A DNA stretch of 64,000 nucleotides from Polynucleobacter meluiroseus (GCA_945878885.1 CAMCUP010000003.1:30032-94031); one strand, 5' to 3'; numbered from the stretch's first letter, positions 43,261 to 54,123 are shown. The notes: a model not told the origin generated them from the sequence alone. Numbers and translations are program-made.

Positions 43261-44364
43261 TTGAAAGTCGCAGAGCATTATCGCCATGAATTAATTTTGC
43301 ATGGCTACCAAACAGACCCCGCACAAGAACGTGCGCTTGTTCGTTTGCAGCAGTGCGAAGATGAATGGGTAAGTTATAAAGAAAAACGCGATAACGCCCT
43401 AAAGAAAAAGCTTTTTCACCCTGAGCTACCAAGAGGTATTTATTTATGGGGTGGTGTTGGACGAGGCAAATCTTTTTTAATGGACTGTTTTTACGCGGCT
43501 TCGCCAGTTGAAAAAAAGATTCGTATTCATTTCCACGAGTTTATGCGCGGGGTTCACCATGAATTGCATGAGCTTTCGGGTTTAGCAAATCCACTTGATG
43601 AGTTAGCTAAACGTATTGCTGATCGCTATCGCTTAATTTGTTTTGATGAATTTCATATTAATGATATTGCGGATGCGATGATTTTATATCGCTTATTAAA
43701 AGCCTTATTTGAAGATCGGGTGCAATTTATTATGACCTCGAATTATCAGCCCGAGCAACTTTATCCCGATGGCCTTCATCGTGATCGACTCATGCCAGCC
43801 ATTCAGCTATTAAAAGACAAGCTAGATATTTTAAATGTTGATGCTGGGTCTGATTATCGCCAGTTGCAAATGGCGCAAGTTGAGGCTTACTTATATCCCC
43901 TGACAGCGCAAAATCATTTAATTTTATTAGATACTTTTAAACGCTTAAGTGGTAATCGTGATGAGGTGTCATGTCCTGTACTCTTTATCGAGTCAAGGCA
44001 AATTCGTCCATTTCGATTGGCTGAAGGAGTAGTTTGGTTTGACTTTAAGACCCTTTGCGGGGGGCCGCGTTCACAAAACGATTACCTTGAGCTAGCTAAG
44101 CGCTTTCACACCATTATGTTATCGGAGGCGCCCTATATGCCTCCGCGCATGACCAATGAAGCAAGGCGGTTTATTTGGCTAATTGATGTTCTCTATGATC
44201 ATAAAATTAAATTGATTATGTCTGCCGAAGTGCCGCCAGAGGGACTGTATCCTGAAGGGCAGATTGTTGCAGAATTTGGTCGAACCGTATCGCGCTTAAT
44301 GGAAATGCAATCGCGCGCCTATCTTGATGCGCCGCGCCGAGTAATTAATACCAGCTTGACCTAA
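43261..44364 (+). CDS. zapE: AFG1/ZapE family ATPase
   Basis: GIYLWGGVGRGKSFLMDCFYAA, LICFDEFHINDIADAMIL. Confidence 0.93.
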   Translation: MKVAEHYRHELILHGYQTDPAQERALVRLQQCEDEWVSYKEKRDNALKKKLFHPELPRGIYLWGGVGRGKSFLMDCFYAASPVEKKIRIHFHEFMRGVHHELHELSGLANPLDELAKRIADRYRLICFDEFHINDIADAMILYRLLKALFEDRVQFIMTSNYQPEQLYPDGLHRDRLMPAIQLLKDKLDILNVDAGSDYRQLQMAQVEAYLYPLTAQNHLILLDTFKRLSGNRDEVSCPVLFIESRQIRPFRLAEGVVWFDFKTLCGGPRSQNDYLELAKRFHTIMLSEAPYMPPRMTNEARRFIWLIDVLYDHKIKLIMSAEVPPEGLYPEGQIVAEFGRTVSRLMEMQSRAYLDAPRRVINTSLT

Positions 44365-44373
44365 AATAGACCC

Positions 44374-45222
44374 ATGAATAAGCCATTAGCGCTCAACGCC
44401 GATTTGCATTGCCATTCGGTTGTTTCAGACGGAACTTTAACCCCAGAAGCCTTAGCAGAACGGGCTCTTGTTAATGGCGTGCAGCTATGGTCCTTAACGG
44501 ATCATGATGAATTGGGTGGACAGGCTCGCGCTCAAGTTGCGGCAACCCACTTGGGGATGCAGTATGTAGCAGGGGTTGAAATATCGATTACTTGGTTAGA
44601 CCATACGGTTCATATCGTTGGGCTTGGCATTGATCCCGCCCATCCTGGCTTAATTGAGGGCCTGCGTCAAACCCGTGACGGCCGCCGTAATCGAGCTCAG
44701 GCCATGGCTGAACAATTAGCTAAAGCGGGTATTAAAGGTAGTTTTGAAGGTGCGCAGCTGTATGCTGGCAACCCTGAGTTGATCTCGCGTACCCACTTTG
44801 CCCGTTTTTTGGTAGAGCAGGGTTTTTGTCGCGATACCGAAACAGTATTTAAAAACTATTTAGTGGCTGGCAAGCCAGGTTACGTTCAACATCGTTGGGC
44901 GACCCTAGAAAATGCGGTTCACTGGATTCGCAATGCCGGCGGGGTAGCGGTGATTGCACATCCTGGGCGTTATCATTTGACTGCACTGCAAATGACCGAG
45001 CTTTACGAACGTTTTAAAGACTTAGGCGGCTTAGGAATTGAAGTGGTAACGGGCAGTCATAGCCCCGATCAGTATCAAACTTTTGCTCAAATAGCTGTTC
45101 ATTATGGCTTTATGGGCTCGCGTGGCTCTGACTTTCATGACCCAGGTGAAAGCCATACTGATTTAGGCCTACTGCCACATTTACCACCTAACTTGACACC
45201 AATTTGGTCGGTTTTTCATTAA
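44374..45222 (+). CDS. PHP domain metal-dependent phosphoesterase (RNase AM/TrpH-like)
   Basis: NADLHCHSVVSDGTLTPEALAERA, LTDHDELGG, GSDFHDPGE. Confidence 0.9.
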   Translation: MNKPLALNADLHCHSVVSDGTLTPEALAERALVNGVQLWSLTDHDELGGQARAQVAATHLGMQYVAGVEISITWLDHTVHIVGLGIDPAHPGLIEGLRQTRDGRRNRAQAMAEQLAKAGIKGSFEGAQLYAGNPELISRTHFARFLVEQGFCRDTETVFKNYLVAGKPGYVQHRWATLENAVHWIRNAGGVAVIAHPGRYHLTALQMTELYERFKDLGGLGIEVVTGSHSPDQYQTFAQIAVHYGFMGSRGSDFHDPGESHTDLGLLPHLPPNLTPIWSVFH

Positions 45223-45264
45223 CTATTGTAATTTTTGTATTTAATTTTTAGAAAAAAATGAAAT

Positions 45265-46467
45265 ATGTTTGCTGAACGCGTACTTTCCGGCATGCGGCCT
45301 ACCGGCTCTTTACACCTAGGGCACTACCATGGAGTATTAAAGAACTGGGTAAATCTGCAATCTGAATATCCTTGCTTCTTTTTTGTGGCCGACTGGCATG
45401 CTCTCACCACTCATTATGAAACCCCAAGTGTGATCGAGGAGTCTGCTTGGGAAATGGTGATCGATTGGTTAGCAGCTGGCGTTGATCCGAATCAAGCAAC
45501 TTTATTTATTCAAAGTAGAGTACCTGAACACGCCGAACTATTTTTATTATTAGCGATGGGTACGCCTTTAAGTTGGCTAGAGCGAGTGCCAACCTATAAA
45601 GATCAGATTGAAAAATTAAAAGAAAAAGATTTGCAAACCTACGGATTTTTAGGTTATCCACTTTTGCAGGCGGCCGATATCTTAATTTATCGTGCTCAAT
45701 TTATTCCCGTTGGCGAAGATCAAGTACCCCATGTTGAAATGTCTCGTGAAGTTGCTCGGCGTTTTAATTATTTGTATGGGCGCGAGGCCGATTTTGAAGC
45801 AAAGGCACTTGAGGCTGTAAAAAAATTAGGCAGTAAGCGCGCTAAAATGTACCTTGAGCTTCGGGTGGCCTATCAAGAGCGAGGTAATGCTCAAGCCCTT
45901 GAGCAAGCACAAGCACTATTGCAAGATTCACAAAGTTTATCGATGGTAGATCGCGAACGTTTATTTGGCTTTTTAGAGGGCGCCCGCAAAATCATCTTGC
46001 CTGAGCCTCAGGCTTTATTAACGAAAGCATCACGAATGCCTGGGCTTGACGGTCAAAAAATGTCAAAGTCGTACGGTAATGCTATTGGTATTCGCGAGCA
46101 ACCTGCAGAAATTATTCGTTTAGTTCGCACCATGCCGACCGATCCAGCGCGGGTGCGGCGAACCGATCCAGGCAACCCAGAGCATTGCCCCTTATGGCAA
46201 TTACATTTGGTTTATTCCGATAGCCTTACGCAAGAATGGGCTAAAAAAGGTTGTATTACGGCCGGCATTGGTTGTTTAGAGTGTAAGCAGCCGGTAATTG
46301 ATGCAATTTTGCGTGAACAACAACCGATGTTTGAGCGGGCCCAAAGGTATTTAGATGACCCCAGTTTATTGCGCTCGATTATTGCTGATGGCTGCGATAA
46401 AGCGCGTAAAGTTGCTCAAGAAACCATGCGCGATGTTCGTGAAGCCATGGGCCTGGCCTATGACTAA
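45265..46467 (+). CDS. trpS: Tryptophan--tRNA ligase
   Basis: VLSGMRPTGSLHLGHYHG, GLDGQKMSKSYGNAI. Confidence 0.97.
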   Translation: MFAERVLSGMRPTGSLHLGHYHGVLKNWVNLQSEYPCFFFVADWHALTTHYETPSVIEESAWEMVIDWLAAGVDPNQATLFIQSRVPEHAELFLLLAMGTPLSWLERVPTYKDQIEKLKEKDLQTYGFLGYPLLQAADILIYRAQFIPVGEDQVPHVEMSREVARRFNYLYGREADFEAKALEAVKKLGSKRAKMYLELRVAYQERGNAQALEQAQALLQDSQSLSMVDRERLFGFLEGARKIILPEPQALLTKASRMPGLDGQKMSKSYGNAIGIREQPAEIIRLVRTMPTDPARVRRTDPGNPEHCPLWQLHLVYSDSLTQEWAKKGCITAGIGCLECKQPVIDAILREQQPMFERAQRYLDDPSLLRSIIADGCDKARKVAQETMRDVREAMGLAYD

Positions 46468-46469
46468 GA

Positions 46470-47009
46470 GTGCTTGACCCATCTAGCTGGGTAGTGCGTT
46501 TTGCTGCGCTACTTAAACCAGGGGGAAGGGTACTTGATTTAGCCTGTGGTAATGGCCGGCATAGCATTTTATTGGCTGGTTTGGGTTTTGATGTACTTGG
46601 GGTTGATCTCAAGCCAGATGCCTTGGCCTTGGCTCGATTAAGTGCTATCGGGCTTAAAGAAAATGCTCCCCAGTTTTTGGAGAGCGATTTGGAAGGTCCA
46701 GCATGGCCATTGCCAAGCGCAATCTATGGGCATTGGGATGGGATTGTAGTGACCAATTATCTTTATCGCCCCTTTTTAACGCTTTTACCTAGCCTGTTAA
46801 ATGCAAACGGCCTATTGATTTATGAAACCTTTGCATTGGGAAATGCCCAATTTGGTAAGCCAGCGAGCCCAGAATTTTTATTAATGCCTGGCGAATTACT
46901 GCAATTGGCAGAGCAAACCGGCCTTTTGGTCCTGGCTTTCGAGGACCTCTTCACCGCTCAACCTAAGCCCGCCATGGTGCAACGCTTATGTGCTCAAAAA
47001 CCAGCTTAA
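46470..47009 (+). CDS. Class I SAM-dependent methyltransferase
   Basis: VLDLACGNGRHSILLAGLGFDVLGVDL; GTG start. Confidence 0.88.
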   Translation: MLDPSSWVVRFAALLKPGGRVLDLACGNGRHSILLAGLGFDVLGVDLKPDALALARLSAIGLKENAPQFLESDLEGPAWPLPSAIYGHWDGIVVTNYLYRPFLTLLPSLLNANGLLIYETFALGNAQFGKPASPEFLLMPGELLQLAEQTGLLVLAFEDLFTAQPKPAMVQRLCAQKPA

Positions 47010-47036
47010 AAGGGCTTATCCGTTACAATTTCAGCG

Positions 47037-47966
47037 ATGACTACCTCTACTGCTACGGGCGCGACCTTGCTTAAGAAGCCTATTAAAGGCAGTATGGTGG
47101 CCATTGTTACGCCCATGTTTGCCGATGGTGCCTTAGATTTTCTTGCCTTGCGTAATTTATTAGATTGGCATGTAGCCGAAGGTACCTCTGCGATGGTCAT
47201 TGTTGGCACGAGCGGTGAGTCGCCCACAGTTTCTGTGGCAGAGCATGGTGAATTAATTCGAGTCGCAGTTGAGCAGATTGCGGGTCGCATTCCGGTGATC
47301 GCTGGCACGGGTGGTAACTCTACACTTGAAGCAATTGAACTCACTGAGTTTGCTAAAAAAGTGGGCGCAGATGCTACTCTTCAAGTGGTGCCTTATTACA
47401 ACAAACCAACTCAAGATGGAATGTTTGCGCATTTCAAATTAATTGCTGAGCGAGTTGATTTGCCGATGATTTTATATAACGTACCAGGTAGAACAGTTGC
47501 CGATTTAGCCAACGACACGATCTTACGTTTAGCGACGGTACCAGGCATTATGGGCATTAAAGATGCCACTGGAAATTTAGAGCGCGGTTGCATGTTGCTG
47601 GCTGATTTAAGGCAGGCGGGTCTGTCCGATTTTGCAGTTTATTCAGGCGATGATCTTACGGCCTTTATGCTGATGCTAATGGGTGGACAAGGTAATATTT
47701 CTGTTACTGCTAATGTTGCCCCACGTTTAATGCACGACTTGTGCGCGGCTGCCATGAGCGGTAACCTTGACCGCACTCGTGATCTTCAGTTTCAATTGTT
47801 CGCTTTGCATAAGGCGATGTTTATAGAGGCGAATCCAATTCCTGTTAAATGGGCTTTACATGCTATGGGTAAAATTACTGCCGGAATTCGTTTACCCTTA
47901 ACACCCCTTAGCCCCGCTTTGCGCGAGTCTTTGGTAGCAACTTTAAAGCAACTTGGTCTTTTATGA
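47037..47966 (+). CDS. dapA: 4-hydroxy-tetrahydrodipicolinate synthase
   Basis: [42 protein letters not shown]. Confidence 0.97.
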   Translation: MTTSTATGATLLKKPIKGSMVAIVTPMFADGALDFLALRNLLDWHVAEGTSAMVIVGTSGESPTVSVAEHGELIRVAVEQIAGRIPVIAGTGGNSTLEAIELTEFAKKVGADATLQVVPYYNKPTQDGMFAHFKLIAERVDLPMILYNVPGRTVADLANDTILRLATVPGIMGIKDATGNLERGCMLLADLRQAGLSDFAVYSGDDLTAFMLMLMGGQGNISVTANVAPRLMHDLCAAAMSGNLDRTRDLQFQLFALHKAMFIEANPIPVKWALHAMGKITAGIRLPLTPLSPALRESLVATLKQLGLL

Positions 47967-48016
47967 TTTTTGATAGCAAGAATTTTCAACAATTTTTTAT
48001 CGCTCGCATATTGTCA

Positions 48017-49171
48017 ATGTCAACATCTTGTCAATATCGTGTTTTATCGCTACTTTTACTGGCTTGCGTTGGTCTGACGATTGGTCTAACTGCTTGCACG
48101 ACCTCAACGATTAGTTCTGATAAGGTAGATTACAAATCAGGGGGTGTGCAGCGTGGCCCCAATTTAACTTACCCACCTGATCTAGTTACTTCACAAGCCG
48201 ATCGACGTTACTTAGTGCAAGACGGTAGCGCGACCATGTCTGATTACACCGCCATTCTTAAAAAGGGTGGAGAAGCGCGTAAAACACCTTTAACCGGCAT
48301 TCCAGGTATGCGCATTATGCGTGATGGCGATAAGCGCTGGCTCATCATTGACAAACCAGCCGCTGAACTTTATCCACAGGTGAAAGATTTTTGGCAAGAA
48401 AATGGATTTTTATTGCTAGTCGATTCACCTGCTACGGGCATTATGGAAACAGATTGGGTAGAAAATCGCGCTAAGATTCCTCAAGATTATCTTCGTAGCC
48501 TTTTGGGCGGTGTGCTTTCGAGTGTTTTTGATACCGGCGAGCGTGATAAATATAAAACCCGCTTAGAGGTGCTAAAGCCTGATCAGACTGAAATTTTTAT
48601 TACCCATAAAGGCGCCTCTGAGGAGCCAGTGCGTGATAACAGTGGCGGTGTAATTTCAACTAAATGGGTACCTAGGCCCAATGACCCTGAGCTAGATGCA
48701 GCTTTTTTAGTGCGTCTAATGGAGCGTCTGGGGCATACCCAAGAGCAGGCTAAGGCGCAACTGGCCGCAAGTTCTTCGCCCACCGCAAAAGTGGTTAAAG
48801 CTAAATTAGAGCAAGATAGTAGTGGCGCAGCCATTATTGAATTACCGAGTAGCTTTGATCGAGCTTGGCGCGATGTTGGATTAGCGCTTGATCGTTCAAA
48901 CTTTACTGTAATTGATCGCGATCGATCAAAAGGGATTTACTTTGTACGCTATGTAAATACGAAAGATAGCGGCGAAAGCAAGGGATTTTTCTCAGGTTTG
49001 TTTAGTAGCAAAGATGAAGCCGCTTTATTAGCTAAGCAATATCGTATTTATGTAAAGGCTAACGGGGCTGATGCCAGCCAAGTGGTTGTGCAAGATGCAG
49101 AGGGTAAGCCTGAAAACACCCCGGCGGGTCTTCAATTGTTAACGATATTAACTACGCAACTAGCCCGCTAA
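48017..49171 (+). CDS. bamC: Outer membrane assembly lipoprotein BamC-like
   Basis: Lipobox LTAC; position after dapA; domains RYLVQDG.. and SFDRAWRDVGLALDRSNFTVIDRDRSKGIYFVRY. Confidence 0.85.
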   Translation: MSTSCQYRVLSLLLLACVGLTIGLTACTTSTISSDKVDYKSGGVQRGPNLTYPPDLVTSQADRRYLVQDGSATMSDYTAILKKGGEARKTPLTGIPGMRIMRDGDKRWLIIDKPAAELYPQVKDFWQENGFLLLVDSPATGIMETDWVENRAKIPQDYLRSLLGGVLSSVFDTGERDKYKTRLEVLKPDQTEIFITHKGASEEPVRDNSGGVISTKWVPRPNDPELDAAFLVRLMERLGHTQEQAKAQLAASSSPTAKVVKAKLEQDSSGAAIIELPSSFDRAWRDVGLALDRSNFTVIDRDRSKGIYFVRYVNTKDSGESKGFFSGLFSSKDEAALLAKQYRIYVKANGADASQVVVQDAEGKPENTPAGLQLLTILTTQLAR

Positions 49172-49200
49172 AGTTTTTTATGGGAAGTTTTAGCTTGTAA

Positions 49201-49224
49201 AAAAAGCCGCTTACGCGGCTTTTT
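49201..49224. terminator. Bidirectional rho-independent terminator between bamC (+) and the small lipoprotein gene (-)
   Basis: Perfect 10-bp stem AAAAAGCCGC-ttac-GCGGCTTTTT. Confidence 0.9.
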
Positions 49225-49242
49225 CGTTCTTCTGAAAGAAGA

Positions 49243-49422
49243 TTACTTCTTTGCTTCTGGAGCAGCAGGAGCTGGAGCTGCAGGAGCAGCAGCAGGAGCC
49301 GCATCAGCTGGAGCAGCTGCAGGAGCAGCAGCAGGAGCAGGAGCAGGTTTTGGTTCTTCTTTTTTGCCACAGGCAGCCAAAGCAACGGCCAACATAGCGG
49401 CAAGTAATAGTGACTTCTTCAT
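49243..49422 (-). CDS. Small Ala/Pro-rich lipoprotein (59 aa), absent from the supplied ORF list
   Basis: MKKSLLLAAMLAVALAACGKKEEPKPAPAPAAAPAAAPADAAPAAAPAAPAPAAPEAKK*; lipobox LAAC; upstream AAAGGAAC SD; terminator immediately after. Confidence 0.88.
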   Translation of the reverse strand: MKKSLLLAAMLAVALAACGKKEEPKPAPAPAAAPAAAPADAAPAAAPAAPAPAAPEAKK

Positions 49423-49524
49423 TTGTAAGTTCCTTTAAAAAAATAAACAACAATTACCGGTAATTGATGTTGGAGCTCATTAAGGGTAAGCCCTCAACAA
49501 ATCCAGAAAACATTATAGCCATCA

Positions 49525-50805
49525 TTAGCCAAAGGGTTCAAAGATTAGCCAGCCGGCGGCATACGCGCTATAAATGGAATTGCTCAAATGACCTAAACTA
49601 GGCTGCTGAAGCAAGTATTTTTTGACCTCTTTTGTGAGTGGGGTAATAATCTGCTTGGCAGCAAGGGATTGCCATAGCCCTTGGGTTAATGGCGTAGCTG
49701 CTTGGGTCATATTTTCACCATTGCAAAAGACTTGATCTTGATGGCAAATGAGCCGGCTTAGCGGATGTGGTCTAAGCGGAGTTGTACAAAGCCGGCGAAT
49801 AAATTGTGGATAACTTAAGGCCTGAGGAGGTTGCATAAAAAAAGCGCTAGGTTTGGGTTCGCTTAAATAGGCACTAATGCCTAATAAAAATTGATTAATA
49901 TCATTTAAATCAAGGCTTTTCAGTTGTTTTGTGAGTTGTTTTATGAGCTCTTGCGGAAGTACCTCAGGGTGCGCAGTTGCGTATTGCTGGGGATCGGCAT
50001 AGAAGGCCTTTAAGGCAGGTATATCTTCTAAAGATTCGGCTAAACGCCATAAACCCTCTTGCAGTAGTTCTCGATAGCTCGGGGCGCGAAAGCCAACAGA
50101 CCAGGTTTGACACCCAGCATCAAGCGCAACCCCATTGTGGGGGGTATGCGGCGGTAAATAGAGTAGGTCGCCAGGCTCAAGAACCCATTCCTGTTGTGCT
50201 TTAAAGTTCTGCAAAATTTTGAGGGGTAAGCCGGCGCGTAACTTTAAATCACTTTGGCTTGAAATTGACCATTTTCTGCGCCCAGCCATTTGTATCAAAA
50301 ATACATCATAAGAATCAGAATGAGGGCCTACCCCCCCACCTTTCCCTGCCAGACTGACCATCAGATCATCTAATCTAGCATCTGGAATAAAGCGAAACCA
50401 GGAAAGGATTTTTGCTGCAGCAGCTTGGTGGGCTTCTACCCCCTGTATTAATAGAGTCCAGTTGGGTAGGTCTAGGGTGGGTAAATCTTTACGTCGCATT
50501 GGAGAGCTACCGAAATCGGTCAGGCGCCAAGGCTTAGACTGGACTAAACGCGCCTCGCAGTTGCCGCTACAGGCCATTGAGAGGAGGGTTTTGGCTGAAA
50601 GAGGGCTTTCTAGAGGATGGCCTAAGGCTTTTGCCTGAGCAAATGCAGGAATAGCCCCACGAACTAAAAAAGGTTGTTTATGCCAGTAATCGCGCATAAA
50701 AGCTTGTGGACTAAGATTACCGAGTAGGGCCCAAGCTTGCTTTAGTAAGAGGATCTCAGGGGCACGAGGGGGTTGGTAGGCATTGCTCAAGTAAAATGAA
50801 CTCAT
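49525..50805 (-). CDS. Cupin/JmjC-type ribosomal oxygenase-like protein (RoxA/YcfD family)
   Basis: FMRDYWHKQPFLVRGA, GVGPHSDSYDVFLIQMAGRRKWSIS, LEPGDLLYLPPHTPHNGVA. Confidence 0.9.
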   Translation of the reverse strand: MSSFYLSNAYQPPRAPEILLLKQAWALLGNLSPQAFMRDYWHKQPFLVRGAIPAFAQAKALGHPLESPLSAKTLLSMACSGNCEARLVQSKPWRLTDFGSSPMRRKDLPTLDLPNWTLLIQGVEAHQAAAAKILSWFRFIPDARLDDLMVSLAGKGGGVGPHSDSYDVFLIQMAGRRKWSISSQSDLKLRAGLPLKILQNFKAQQEWVLEPGDLLYLPPHTPHNGVALDAGCQTWSVGFRAPSYRELLQEGLWRLAESLEDIPALKAFYADPQQYATAHPEVLPQELIKQLTKQLKSLDLNDINQFLLGISAYLSEPKPSAFFMQPPQALSYPQFIRRLCTTPLRPHPLSRLICHQDQVFCNGENMTQAATPLTQGLWQSLAAKQIITPLTKEVKKYLLQQPSLGHLSNSIYSAYAAGWLIFEPFG

Positions 50806-50843
50806 TTCTTAATTTTTAGCAAACTAATCAGTAAAAAATACGC

Positions 50844-51473
50844 ATGAAGATCTCCAAAAATACCATCGTTTCTCTTCGTTATAAATTAACCGATGCCCAA
50901 AACAATGTCATCGAAGAACCTGAAGCCCCGATGGTATACCTGCATGGCGGTTATGACGGCACTTTTCCAAAAATTGAAACCGCTTTGGATGGTCAAGATG
51001 TTGGTTATGAAACAACTTTACAACTTGATCCAGGTGATGCGTTTGGTGAATATGATCCCGAACTATTAAAAATTGAACCTCGTACCCGTTTTCCAGAGCC
51101 ACTTGAAGTTGGCATGCAATTTGAGGGGGTGCCTGATGCAGATGATTTTTCGAATGATTCTGAGCAAGCCCAAGAAACCATTGATGACGGCGATGAGGAT
51201 GATCTTTCTACCATGATTTATACCGTAACTGATGTGGCTGAAAATCAAGTGGTGCTAGATGGTAATCACCCGTTAGCTGGGATGGCCCTGCGTTTTTGGT
51301 TGCAAGTAGAAGAAGTGCGAGTGGCCACCGAGGATGAGATTCAAAACCGTTACCCAAAAGGTGCAGAAGGTCTTGGTTTTGGCTTATTAGATGAGAGCGA
51401 TGAAGAAGGTGATGAAGATTACATTGGTGGTGTGCAAAAAAAAGATGGTGACAGCCCCCATACCTTGCATTAA
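50844..51473 (+). CDS. FKBP-type peptidyl-prolyl isomerase (SlyD-like)
   Basis: MKISKNTIVSLRYKLTDAQNNVIEE, GYETTLQLDPGDAFGEYDPELL, GNHPLAGMALRFWLQVEEVR. Confidence 0.92.
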   Translation: MKISKNTIVSLRYKLTDAQNNVIEEPEAPMVYLHGGYDGTFPKIETALDGQDVGYETTLQLDPGDAFGEYDPELLKIEPRTRFPEPLEVGMQFEGVPDADDFSNDSEQAQETIDDGDEDDLSTMIYTVTDVAENQVVLDGNHPLAGMALRFWLQVEEVRVATEDEIQNRYPKGAEGLGFGLLDESDEEGDEDYIGGVQKKDGDSPHTLH

Positions 51474-51505
51474 GTTCTAAGCCTTATTCCTTTATTACGC
51501 CTTTG

Positions 51506-52276
51506 TTATTCTTTAAGCCAGCGCTTAATGGCGTCGAGCTCGCGCATGGCTGCGCTGTCTTCAGCGCTTGTTGCTAAGCTAGTTGAGCTGCCCCCATTGA
51601 GTTTTGCTAAAGCCTCTTCTAGAGCTTGAATTTTTGTTTCTTGTAAAAGGGTGGCATCAATCAAGCCTTTAAGCGCAAGTGACATTGGATCATCTGCATT
51701 AGGCGTAATGCCATAAGCAGAAAAATTGGCTTTGCTTTCTAGGCTGCCGTTACTTGGTAAATCGGGGTGTAAAGTGCGGGCTGGTACGCCAACAGCTGTA
51801 GCTCCAGCTGGTATTTCTTTTAGCACGACAGCATTGGATCCAATGCGGGCCCCATCGCCCACTGTAAACCCTCCCAAGACCTTTGCGCCAGCACTAACCA
51901 CCACACCTTTACCTAAGGTGGGGTGGCGCTTAGCACCTTTATAAAGTGAGGTACCGCCCAAAGTAACCCCTTGGTAAATAGTGCAATCGTCACCAATGAC
52001 GGTGGTTTCGCCGATGACTATACCGAGCCCATGATCGAGAAAGACCCGTCTTCCTATTTTTACACCAGGGTGAATTTCAATACCCGTAAGCCAGCGGGCC
52101 AACATTGACCAAAGACGGGCAATTAATTTAAGATTGGCTTGCCATAAAAAGTGTGCAACGCGATGCAGCCATACGGCATGCAAACCAGGGTAGCAGAGCA
52201 CTACCTCAAGCCGATTGCGGGCTGCAGGATCACGGGCAATGATGGAGTCGACTTCTTCGAAGAATGCATTGGTCAT
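51506..52276 (-). CDS. cysE: Serine O-acetyltransferase
   Basis: GIEIHPGVKIGRRVFLDHGLGIVIGETTVIGDDCTIYQGVTLGGT. Confidence 0.96.
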   Translation of the reverse strand: MTNAFFEEVDSIIARDPAARNRLEVVLCYPGLHAVWLHRVAHFLWQANLKLIARLWSMLARWLTGIEIHPGVKIGRRVFLDHGLGIVIGETTVIGDDCTIYQGVTLGGTSLYKGAKRHPTLGKGVVVSAGAKVLGGFTVGDGARIGSNAVVLKEIPAGATAVGVPARTLHPDLPSNGSLESKANFSAYGITPNADDPMSLALKGLIDATLLQETKIQALEEALAKLNGGSSTSLATSAEDSAAMRELDAIKRWLKE

Positions 52277-52299
52277 AGGCAGAGTTTAATCGGAAGCGT

Positions 52300-53169
52300 T
52301 TATTTTTTTGTCAGCATTTGTTTTGCAATACCCCGTAATAGATCAATTTCTTCTTTATGCAATTCAGCGCGGGCAAAAAGTGCTTGCAAACGGGGCATTA
52401 ACTTTTTGGGGCGATCGGGATCAAGATAGCCAATGGATTCAAGCCCTTGGCGCCAATGTTCTGCCATAGCCGCAACCGCGGTGGGGTCGGCTAATTCACT
52501 TTGGGCGACCTTGGGCTTGAAATTATTTTTTTGAAGGGCTATTTCGGCCTGTAAAGACTGGCGCAGCGTATAGGCACAGACCATAACGGCTTGCGCTAAA
52601 TTTAGCGAGGGATAAGCTGGGTTTGCCTCTAAATAAACCCGATGCGAGCAAAGTTTGAGGGCTTCATTATCTAGACCAGTTCTTTCGGTACCGAAAACTA
52701 AAGCCACTTGCTCTTCATTCATCAATAATTGGGTGGCCCGCTGGCAGGCTTCTTGCCAAGATAACTCTGGTGGCCCAAATTGGCGTTCGCGACTAGTTAA
52801 ACCAAGCACCAAAGAGCAGTTTTTTAAAACTGGACCTAAGTTAGGCACCTCACTAGCCTGCTCTAGAACGTCTCTAGCGCCGCTGGCAAGGGCAATGGCA
52901 TCAGAATGAGCGGAGGGCTTACCGTGGCGCGGAGCCACCAGGGTAAGGCGCTCAAAACCCATGGTTTTGATGGCCCGTGCACTTGAGCCAATATTTCCAG
53001 GGTGACTGGTTTGCACCAAGACCCAATTAAGGGCATTAAAAGAGGGATGCTCGCCTTGCCGGATGGGCGCAGACATATTTGCAACGCTGTTCATCGGCTG
53101 GATAGCAGCTGGGTTAACGAGTTCATTGAGGTTGGGCTTAGGGCGTATTGAGGACATGAAAAGTTTCAT
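52300..53169 (-). CDS. trmJ: tRNA/rRNA (cytidine/uridine-2'-O) methyltransferase TrmJ family
   Basis: WVLVQTSHPGNIGSSARAIKTMGFERL, ALVFGTERTGLDNEAL, YPSLNLAQAVMVCAYTLRQ. Confidence 0.92.
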   Translation of the reverse strand: MKLFMSSIRPKPNLNELVNPAAIQPMNSVANMSAPIRQGEHPSFNALNWVLVQTSHPGNIGSSARAIKTMGFERLTLVAPRHGKPSAHSDAIALASGARDVLEQASEVPNLGPVLKNCSLVLGLTSRERQFGPPELSWQEACQRATQLLMNEEQVALVFGTERTGLDNEALKLCSHRVYLEANPAYPSLNLAQAVMVCAYTLRQSLQAEIALQKNNFKPKVAQSELADPTAVAAMAEHWRQGLESIGYLDPDRPKKLMPRLQALFARAELHKEEIDLLRGIAKQMLTKK

Positions 53170-53293
53170 TAAATAAAGCGCTTTGGGGATCTTTACAGAT
53201 GATCGTTTAAGATGAGCGCTTCGCTTGTTATTGTCCTATATTTTTTAGGGCACTTACCAGCTTGTTCTTATTTAATTTGCTCACACCAATCTT

Positions 53294-54088
53294 ATGCATC
53301 CAATGTTGAATGTAGCCATTAAGGCTGCCCGTCGTGCCGGAACCATTATTAATCGTGCCTCGCTTAATTTAGAGCGTTTACAGGTCGATCGTAAACAGCA
53401 TAATGATTTTGTGACCGAAGTAGATCAGCAAGCCGAAGCTGCAATTATTGAAACCCTTAGCGAAGCTTATCCAGACCATGGGTTTTTGGCTGAAGAAACT
53501 GGTAGTCATAAACCTGAGGCAGAATCAATTTGGATTATTGACCCCCTAGATGGCACAACGAATTTTATTCATGGCTTTCCCCAATATGCTGTTTCAATTG
53601 CTTTGTCGGTTGCAGGTGTTACACAGCAAGCAGTGGTGTATGACCCAACCCGTGACGAGCTATTTACTGCCACGCGTGGCAGTGGTGCTTATTTAGATCG
53701 ACGTCGTTTGCGCGTTGCCGCAGAAACCCGCTTAGCAAATGCCTTACTGGGCACTGGGTTTCCGTATCGGGAAGATCAAGACTTAGAAACCTATCTGCGC
53801 ATATTTGCCGATATGTCACGCCAATGTGCAGGCTTGCGCCGACCAGGTGCTGCTTCTTTAGATTTGGTGTATGTGGCTGCTGGGCGATACGATGGATTTT
53901 TTGAAAGTGATTTGAAGCCTTGGGACATGGCAGCAGGCGCATTAATTGTGGCTGAAGCAGGTGGTTTAGTGGGGACGTATTTGGGTGAGGAAGGGTTTTT
54001 ACAAAGTGGGGACGTGATGGCAGCAAACCCACGTTTATTTGCCCAAATGGCACAAATTTTGCGTCCTTATGCCAAGACAAGCGCTTAA
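53294..54088 (+). CDS. suhB: Inositol monophosphatase family protein
   Basis: [54 protein letters not shown]. Confidence 0.96.
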   Translation: MHPMLNVAIKAARRAGTIINRASLNLERLQVDRKQHNDFVTEVDQQAEAAIIETLSEAYPDHGFLAEETGSHKPEAESIWIIDPLDGTTNFIHGFPQYAVSIALSVAGVTQQAVVYDPTRDELFTATRGSGAYLDRRRLRVAAETRLANALLGTGFPYREDQDLETYLRIFADMSRQCAGLRRPGAASLDLVYVAAGRYDGFFESDLKPWDMAAGALIVAEAGGLVGTYLGEEGFLQSGDVMAANPRLFAQMAQILRPYAKTSA

Positions 54089-54123
54089 ATTGTTCCTGTA
54101 AAGCTGATCTGCGTAGCGCGTTT

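Noticed and set aside
49152-49403. Listed minus-strand ORF encoding a poly-Leu protein
   Set aside because: Shadow frame over the Ala/Pro-rich lipoprotein gene; it runs through the perfect terminator and lacks an SD, while the 59-aa frame has SD and lipobox.
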